From: Methylomonas methanica
Lineage (GTDB): Bacteria; Pseudomonadota; Gammaproteobacteria; Methylococcales; Methylomonadaceae
NCBI GenBank assembly: GCA_001644045.1
Contig: LUUF01000087.1
Coordinates: forward strand, 19,062 to 83,061
Direction of reading: 5' to 3'
DNA length: 64,000 nt
The position numbers and the translations under genes are program-made. The first letter of the stretch is position 1; each line of letters begins with the position of its first letter. Below the pieces are notes generated by a model. It made no database searches and had not been told where the DNA came from. It saw nothing but the letters and a program-made list of their open reading frames with translations. This document shows, piece by piece, positions 58,773 to 64,000 of this stretch.

Positions 58773-60306
58773 TTGCTGAATTTTCCTGTTCCTCATCCGA
58801 ATGAACTCCTCTACAGTAATGTTGCAAGGGCGGGCGTTTACCTAGGTATTTCAAGTCCAAAGCAGTTGCTTGATGAAGTCTTTGCTGACCGCAAAGTGAT
58901 TGCTACTATTGATTTACCTTGTCATTTGGAGAACATCGCCAGCCATCTTAAGAAGACCGGGCGATTTTCGGTTGCAGATTTAGCTTATCAACATACCCTG
59001 TTTCCACTATACGCGCCATTTACCACACAAGATCGCAAAGAGAGGGCTCTTCATCTGATGACCGGGCGGTCTCAAGGCGCTGTTCACTTGATGTTGGGAG
59101 CGGCAGCCTCAAGAGTAAAATCGCCCTATGGATTCCGTCTTTGTCCTGAATGCGTCAAAGTGCAATTACAATTATATGGCGAATGTTTTTGGCAACGAGA
59201 CTGGTACTTACCTGGGCTCACAGTTTGCCATCGGCATGGCAGTCTCACGTTGTTGCCACAGCGCTTTCGGATTCACAGACATCAATTTTGGCCGTTACAA
59301 CCAGATCAGTTGTGTAATATCTCGGTATCGCAACCCGAACATGTGTTGCTCTCACTGGCCGACCTCGGAGCGAAACTTTTGCAGGTGGGACCGGCGCTGT
59401 CACCAACTTTTGCGCAATGGACAGAATTTTACAGAGAGCTTGCTGCAGACTTTGGTTTTAAACGGGGACAACATATCCATCATGATGAGATACATCACCA
59501 CATCAGTGCTTTATTTAGTCAGGCAATTTTAGAAAGCCTCAATTTGAAAGCTGTCATTAGATCAGATACTTGCTGGTTAAAAGGAATATTCCGTAAGCAC
59601 CGCAAGGCTTTTAGCTATCTCGAACATGGAATTATTTGGCATGCCTTGCTACCAAACTGGTATCCCTCAGACATATTGAACTGTGTCCGCGCGATGAAAA
59701 TTGGCCCCCATTGTTATAAACATGAAGTTAGCCCCGACGTATCAAATCATTTATCTGCATCAGAGCCGTTTACGGACAAACGCCAAACATGGTCTATTTT
59801 AGTTGAGCGCTTTGGTGTGAAGTCTGCGCGAGAATCAATCCGAGGTGGTGGGGCTTGTTACGCGTGGCTTTATAGGCATGACAGAAAGTGGTTGCTTGAT
59901 TTCAATAATCAGCATAAATGTCCGAAGTTAAAGTCAAGATGCAAAGTTGATTGGCATCGAAGAGATCTTAAAGCAGTTAAAGGTTAGACGGCAAGCTGAC
60001 TTGGGATTTGGTTCGCCCAGGATGTCAGTTGCTAGGCTCCTGAGGCAACTGCCTAACTATGATTCTATCTCAAAGAATATTAATAAATTGCCGCTGGTTA
60101 GGATGTTTTTGTCGCGATATGCTGAGTCTGTTACTGAATATCAGCTACGCCGGCTTTCAAATACTTTGGTACAGATGATTTCTGCTCAGGAGCATCCTAA
60201 GCCTTGGGTATTGTTGAGAAAATCTGGCTTGAGCGAAGAACGATTGACACAAGAAGCCAGGAGTATTTTGCTTAGCTCTGATTTGTTTAACTGGAAGGAA
60301 AATTAA
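58773..60306 (+). pseudogene. tnsD: Tn7 target selector TnsD (TniQ family), interrupted by a frameshift
   Basis: The gene starts at a TTG (protein MLNFPVPHPNELLYSNVARAG). The TniQ zinc-finger ligands Cys124, Cys127, Cys152 and His155 match Tn7 TnsD numbering exactly. The frame runs to VDWHRRDLKAVKG and stops at TAG 59985-59987. The rest of the protein (VARLLRQLPNYDSISKNINKLPLVRMFLSRYAESVTEYQLRR and onward) is in the +1 frame from before 59987 to TAA at 60304-60306, which overlaps the tnsE start. Removal of one base would give 510 residues, versus 508 in Tn7. The intact first ORF (404 residues) might still bind DNA; whether it targets attTn7 is unknown. Confidence 0.9.
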
Positions 60307-61943
60307 TGCCTAAAATAGATGGATTTGAAAATGATATCCTGGTGGTTCATATTGGTAATTTGTATAGGCAAAGTAGGAGCGAAAAACCATGGCATATAAA
60401 CGTCTGGTTCAATCCTGTTCAAGAAAAGAAATCAACTACATTAGCGAATCTACCGCTACTTAGTCGGGGAAAAATACTAAACAGTATTCACAGGAAGGAA
60501 AATATCCATGACAGAATCATAACCGTTCAACCAGGCCAGACTCTCACACCAACCACCTTAGCGGGCTTTCCAGATATAAGCCGAAGTGACTCCGTACGGA
60601 ATAAGGAAAATGCTCAAAATGCGTTTAGTATTGCTGAACAAAGCGCAAATGGGATGCTCATCAGTTATATCCCACAACTAGAACTGGCTAGAGCAATTTT
60701 TTTGGTAAATTCTTACTTATGCAGAGCTTGCCTCACTACAACTACTCTGCAGCAAGAGTTTGATGTTCAGCACGATGTTGAGAACAATCATTTTGATATT
60801 CATGTACTGAAAACAGCTAATTTTCCATTGAGCGCTTTTGAACAAGGCGGCACTAGGCAAATACTTGCTTGGTTACTGACCAATCATTTAGCGATGACTT
60901 CATATAAAAGTATCTATCAGCACTTTTACAAAAACTACGAATCTCAAGGCGTTTGGACAATATGGAATTTCAGTTTCGAACCGCCACCAATGATGAACTG
61001 GCGCTTGTATGTCAGAGGGCGCTTTGCCAAGGATCAAAGCAGGTATTTGGTTGAAGAGATTATCGGTATAGAGATCGATGACGAAATGCCTGATAGCGTT
61101 ACGTTTATCAATCCTAATTTTATTAAAAAGGAATTAAATGACGATTCAGGGAGAGGCGGTGCTGGTGGCGGCAAATCTCAAAATTCGGGGAGTGGCTATG
61201 AGATCGATGATACACAAACCGCGTCAGATCAAAATCAAACAGTGGCTTTGGAAGGCGATTTAACTTGGGTAAAATTCAATAAACCAAGCAAGGTTACTAA
61301 ACAGAATCAAATCAAGCCTGTTAGCAAACTTTCTGTTAACAAAAAGGGTGAAGATGAAGGTCCCAAGAAGGGTAGTACTGACGAGGCATATCGAGGTGGT
61401 ACATTACCTTCGGTAGATGTCGGTGGTAAGCAGGAAGTTACTGATCCTGAACCGAAATGCGCCAGTCGATTTGAAAGTTTTAACCGCATGCTGAGCGTTT
61501 TAAGAGCTAAACACAGCTGTAAAATTCTTAGTGAGGAAACGCATGATCTTCCGAAAGTTGGTCGCAGCCAACAGCATTTGCTGAAATGTGGTTCGGCTAG
61601 AAACATCAAAGAAGTTCGCTTGAGCCTCGAAAACAAAGAGTTTGTTCTTCTGGAATTAGACACTTCTGATGGTTCCAAAATGCTATCAACCAAAATACTG
61701 TTCGGGGTTGAACTAAGCAACTGGAGTGAGCAATTTAAGGAAATTATTACTTGCGTTGTTTCTCCGCCAACACCATTATCTTGGCCAAATGAAAAACTGA
61801 ATAGTTTATATGGTGAGGAAGGGCATAAGGGCGTCCACCACCCGAACAAGGGAACTGAGGCAGGAGATATCCCATTAGATTCTCTGGATAGTTGGGCTAA
61901 GCGATTTATGTCTAACTTTCTGCATCTCTCTGAATCGGGTTGA
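60306..61943 (+). CDS. tnsE: Tn7 target selector TnsE
   Basis: 545 residues (538 in Tn7). Conserved segments are DILVVHIGNLYRQS, LANLPLLSRGKILNS, YIPQLELARAIFLVNSYLCRACL, LQQEFDVQHDVENNHFDIHVL and the C-terminal DNA-binding part FVLLELDTSDGSKMLSTKIL and NSLYGEEGHKGVHHP. TnsE directs insertion to plasmids and discontinuously replicating DNA through the sliding clamp. The ATG overlaps the tnsD TAA by one base (TAATG). It is uninterrupted, so the mobile pathway may remain available even though tnsD is broken. Confidence 0.95.
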   Translation: MPKIDGFENDILVVHIGNLYRQSRSEKPWHINVWFNPVQEKKSTTLANLPLLSRGKILNSIHRKENIHDRIITVQPGQTLTPTTLAGFPDISRSDSVRNKENAQNAFSIAEQSANGMLISYIPQLELARAIFLVNSYLCRACLTTTTLQQEFDVQHDVENNHFDIHVLKTANFPLSAFEQGGTRQILAWLLTNHLAMTSYKSIYQHFYKNYESQGVWTIWNFSFEPPPMMNWRLYVRGRFAKDQSRYLVEEIIGIEIDDEMPDSVTFINPNFIKKELNDDSGRGGAGGGKSQNSGSGYEIDDTQTASDQNQTVALEGDLTWVKFNKPSKVTKQNQIKPVSKLSVNKKGEDEGPKKGSTDEAYRGGTLPSVDVGGKQEVTDPEPKCASRFESFNRMLSVLRAKHSCKILSEETHDLPKVGRSQQHLLKCGSARNIKEVRLSLENKEFVLLELDTSDGSKMLSTKILFGVELSNWSEQFKEIITCVVSPPTPLSWPNEKLNSLYGEEGHKGVHHPNKGTEAGDIPLDSLDSWAKRFMSNFLHLSESG

Positions 61944-62146
61944 AAAATAATTATTTGAATAACTTACAACGCTTAAAAGATGGGAATAAATGCTCACGAT
62001 GTTTTTACAAGATTCCATAAAAATGCATTGTTTGCTCCAATTTTTGGTCCACCAACAATCCGTCAGAGCTGAAGATAAAGACTACTTTCTGAATAGATAC
62101 GTTTCCGTTATAAGATTGTTCAGGGGTACCTGTTGAACAATTGCGA

Positions 62147-62416
62147 TCAGTGAAAAATCTCCGCACTAATTGCTAACGGTAAAAACAGTGAATCCAAAGC
62201 AAAACTGAATGGCAGGTCAACTAGCGGGTAGCTCGGGGGTTCAACCTTGAATTTTCGGATTGTCACATTGTCGTTTTCTAACGCTGCCCAATCCAGTCTG
62301 GTTCCGCTATACATGAATACGCGTTCATACAAGGGCACCTCCGCGTTTAAACTTTTGAAAGTCGCGCATCCGGATAGAACTAAAACGCAGACAATCCCAC
62401 CTATGAGTTTCTTCAA
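62147..62416 (-). CDS. YceK/YidQ family lipoprotein
   Basis: 89 residues with a lipoprotein signal (MKKLIGGIVCVLVLSGCATF, lipobox LSGC). The C-terminal segment YPLVDLPFSFALDSLFLPLAIS is the hallmark of the YceK/YidQ (DUF1375) family of small outer-membrane lipoproteins. Function is unknown. It is in Tn7 cargo on the strand opposite to the tns genes, about 200 bases after tnsE; that intervening stretch contains nothing recognised. Confidence 0.85.
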   Translation of the reverse strand: MKKLIGGIVCVLVLSGCATFKSLNAEVPLYERVFMYSGTRLDWAALENDNVTIRKFKVEPPSYPLVDLPFSFALDSLFLPLAISAEIFH

Positions 62417-62473
62417 GCGTATCCCCCCCCGTCATTTAGCCACGAATATGCCAAGTGCCTGGCTTTCTATGAG

Positions 62474-63057
62474 CTAGAACTGTTGTTTGCAAGGAATGCC
62501 GTCATTGTCACCATCCATCTTCGTACCAGGACAATTTTGTAGATAAAATTCGGCTTCTTCATACGAGGTCATTTCCGAGCAATACACCTTGCCTAGACAC
62601 TGGAAATTCTGAGCCGGTTTTGGCGGTACAGCTATCGGCAATACTGACTGACCACTAGATACATTTTGATTCGCAAACTTGCTGAAGATTGAAACAGCGG
62701 CAACTACAAGCAGCACTGGAATAAATCTATATCCAGATTTCTTATACGGTGGTCTATAGGTGTTATAGTTTCTGTGAGGTCTTTGCGGCGGAGCGCTAGA
62801 TTTTTGTGTTCTGGGCTTCCTGTCTATCGGAGCAACCGCTAAAACCTGAGAAACACCGTCAATTTTCGCGTTGATCGCGCGTAGCTTGCCCTTATCATCC
62901 AGGCTGGTTTCGTAAAAAATGATGTCACCGACAACAGGCGGACGACTCATACTTTTCAGCGCCGAGATGTGGATAAAGACATCGGCACCGCCTGACTCCG
63001 GTTTTATGAAACCAAAACCCTTATCATCTATCCACCGAACCAGTTTGCCTGTTTCAT
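62474..63057 (-). CDS. cold-shock-domain protein with membrane segment and C-terminal excalibur domain; start region damaged
   Basis: An ATG-initiated frame covers 62474-62950 (158 residues). However, the same frame continues upstream to about 63070 and encodes KLVRWIDDKGFGFIKPESGG and ADVFIHISAL, i.e. the missing first half of a cold-shock fold with both RNP motifs. Upstream, ATG at 63057 would start it if the two bases CA after ATGAAA were absent; as it stands, no ATG initiates the full domain, though a CTG at 63043 could. After the cold-shock part come a basic proline-rich linker, one membrane helix (YRFIPVLLVVAAVSIFS) and an excalibur domain (YCSEMTSYEEAEFYL, DGDNDGIPC). Function unknown; cargo gene. 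Confidence 0.7.
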
Positions 63058-63108
63058 TTCCATAGCCAAGTTATTGCCATTTTAGGATTAAGTAGCCTAG
63101 TCAAACCC

Positions 63109-63291
63109 TCATTTATTGAGCATCTGGTAAACCGTGCCACCGATAGCGTCATAAAGATTTCGAGCTGATTCTTTCGATTCTTCCTGAGCTTGGCTTATCG
63201 ATGTGCCTATGCTTTGTTTTACTGATGCAACGACTTCATCAGCTGAGGGAACTTTGGTTCCACAAACAGAATTTTGATCGTCATAAGCAAC
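63109..63291 (-). pseudogene. small ORF truncated at its 5' end by the IS element
   Basis: The frame ends TAA at 63109 and reads VAYDDQNSVCGTKVPSADEV and onward to NLYDAIGGTVYQMLNK, about 60 residues. Its 5' part runs into the presumed IS end near 63292: the only start codon in frame (TTG at 63306) lies in the IS sequence. The original N-terminus, probably including a signal peptide given the later helical, soluble character, was displaced by the insertion. I do not recognise the family. Confidence 0.5.
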
Positions 63292-63354
63292 TGATCTTGC
63301 CCCCAATTCCCAGACACCCAGCTAAGAGAGTAATCTCGCAACCTGAGGAGTCTT

Positions 63355-63531
63355 ATGAAAACCAACCCATCCAATCCATCATCAACCAAGCGCAGTCAAT
63401 ATTCTCTGCAGTTTAAAGAGCAAGCTGTCGAGCGAGCCAATCGCGATGGCGTACCAAAGGCGGCTCAAGATTACTACCATTGGAAAACCCGCTCACCTTC
63501 GCAGAGCGGGCATAGGTTCGTGCGCAATTAG
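63355..63531 (+). pseudogene. IS3-family orfA remnant fused to a piece of orfB
   Basis: 58 codons starting MKTNPSNPSSTKRSQYSLQF, the beginning of an OrfA helix-turn-helix protein (FKEQAVERANRDGVPKAAQD), preceded by a GAGGAG ribosome site. After KAAQD it passes directly to DYYHWKTRSPSQS, which belongs to the early part of OrfB, and stops at TAG 63529-63531. The region encoding the end of OrfA and the start of OrfB is missing, so an internal deletion has joined them. Confidence 0.75.
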
Positions 63532-64000
63532 CCCTGGACGTGAAACGAGTGTTTGATAATGAACAAGCACATTCCGGCGCACCCCGGAATCGCCAAATTG
63601 TTGAATAATGAAGGTCATTGTACCCACCGAAAAACCGTAGCCCACATTATGAAAACCCATGGTTGGCGGGCGAAAGCGGCCCGGAAATACAAGGCAACCA
63701 CCAACAGCAATCATACATTGCCGGTTGCACCCAACCTGTTATATCAAAACTTTGAGGCCGATCGACCGGATCAAAAATGGGTGTCTGACATCACTTATAT
63801 CTGGACCGACGAAGGTTGGCTGTATTTAGCGGTCATACTGGATTTGTATGCGCGGCGCGTGATCGGCTGGTCGATTTCAGAACGCATGACGGCCACATTG
63901 GTCGGCGACGCTTTGACCATGGCGCTTTGGCGGCGTCATTTGCCCAAGGGCGTGATCGTGCATCCGGATCGCGGCAGTCAATATTGTTCAGCGGCGTACC
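63532..64000 (+). pseudogene. IS3-family transposase OrfB, frameshifted and cut by the window end
   Basis: Around 63525-63588 the coding sequence is in one frame (LALDVKRVFDNEQAHSGAPR), and from 63589 it continues in another (IAKLLNNEGHCTHRKTVAHI, then MKTHGWRAKAARKYKATTN, to the window end). One extra A in CGGAATC at 63586-63591 explains the shift. The DDE-type core from WVSDITYIW to HPDRGSQY is otherwise well preserved. The product is thus probably not made in full, and the copy may be inactive. Confidence 0.8.

Larger units (their letters stand above)
54079..64000 (+). mobile_element. Tn7 transposon inserted at attTn7 (right end, tnsABCDE, part of the cargo; left end beyond the window)
   Basis: The element begins TGTGGGAGGACAAAATAGTT, the Tn7 terminal sequence, with the right end nearest glmS as in all TnsD-mediated insertions. 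All five tns genes follow in order on the plus strand, and cargo on the opposite strand starts at about 62.1 kb. The DNA is visibly AT-richer than the host block before it. Every protein is clearly similar to E. coli Tn7 counterparts. There are no cas genes in the visible part, so this is a classical Tn7 and not a CRISPR-guided relative. Confidence 0.95.
63292..64000 (+). mobile_element. IS3-family insertion sequence, degenerate (right part beyond window)
   Basis: The presumed left end begins at TGATCTTGCCCCCAATTCCC, resembling IS2-type terminal repeats (TG..TTGCCCC..TTCCCAGACA). A short orfA remnant (63355-63531) and a frameshifted orfB (63500 onward) follow. The OrfB frame has RPDQKWVSDITYIWTDEGWLY and onward to RRVIGWSI, the IS3-type integrase core with its first aspartate, and later HPDRGSQYCSAAY with the second. 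The catalytic glutamate would lie beyond the window. The element is nested in the Tn7 cargo. Confidence 0.85.

Noticed and set aside
59128..59532. 134-codon plus-strand frame inside tnsD
   Set aside because: Out-of-frame shadow of the conserved TnsD sequence; no similarity of its own.
54079..64000. Possibility of a CRISPR-associated or Tn5053-like Tn7 relative
   Set aside because: All five canonical tns genes including tnsE are present, tnsA and tnsB are separate, and no cas gene or repeat array is seen in the visible part.

Overview
The window is a chromosomal segment of a gammaproteobacterium. The gene block mnmG-rsmG-parA-parB-atpIBEFHAGDC-glmU-glmS, a bifunctional hldE and a proteobacterial ubiA support that placement. 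Protein character and moderate GC would fit a Methylococcales (Methylomonas-like) organism, but that finer placement is inference only. No tRNA, rRNA or CRISPR array was seen.

Layout. 1-7.8 kb: end of an RND efflux pump, a small secreted protein, a glutathione transferase, a yeast-type cytosine deaminase, ubiA, an AT-rich DUF262/DUF1524 (GmrSD-like) gene, hldE, and an arsC/wrbA-like pair. 7.8-12.6 kb: a nine-gene minus-strand cluster of two DGPF/YCII proteins, three VOC proteins, two SRPBCC proteins, DUF1579 and a class D (OXA-type) beta-lactamase. Two identical-spacing promoter-like motifs (TGTCGA-N17-CGACTA) precede its first genes. 13-18.2 kb: ychJ and a YkgJ-like gene, an unknown gene overlapping a DUF488 gene tail to tail, then a marR-ECF42 sigma factor operon. 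DGPF proteins are the classical partners of ECF42 sigma factors, so the sigma factor probably drives the cluster 4 kb away. 18.2-27.2 kb: an aminotransferase divergent from marR with two operator-like palindromes, a Xre/RES toxin-antitoxin pair, a MEKHLA protein, creA, a TonB receptor-YfiR-hybrid kinase operon and an aldo/keto reductase. 27.9-39.4 kb: a large hybrid kinase with an HD-GYP response regulator, membrane proteins, a GNAT protein, a frameshifted REC-ATPase gene, a Lon-like protease and ribA. 39.5-54.05 kb: the conserved gid-par-atp-glm block.

54.08-64 kb: a Tn7 transposon inserted in the standard attTn7 site about 25 bp downstream of glmS. It has a right end with four TnsB-type repeats and tnsABCDE in canonical order with all catalytic residues conserved. 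The target selector gene tnsD is interrupted by a frameshift while tnsE is intact. The visible cargo is a YceK-like lipoprotein gene, a cold-shock/excalibur membrane protein gene with a damaged start, and a small ORF truncated by a degenerate IS3-family element. The left end of Tn7 lies beyond the window.

The most notable observations are the inferred ECF42 regulon that includes a beta-lactamase, the frame-broken tnsD in an otherwise canonical Tn7, and the single-base frameshift that splits a REC-HATPase protein.
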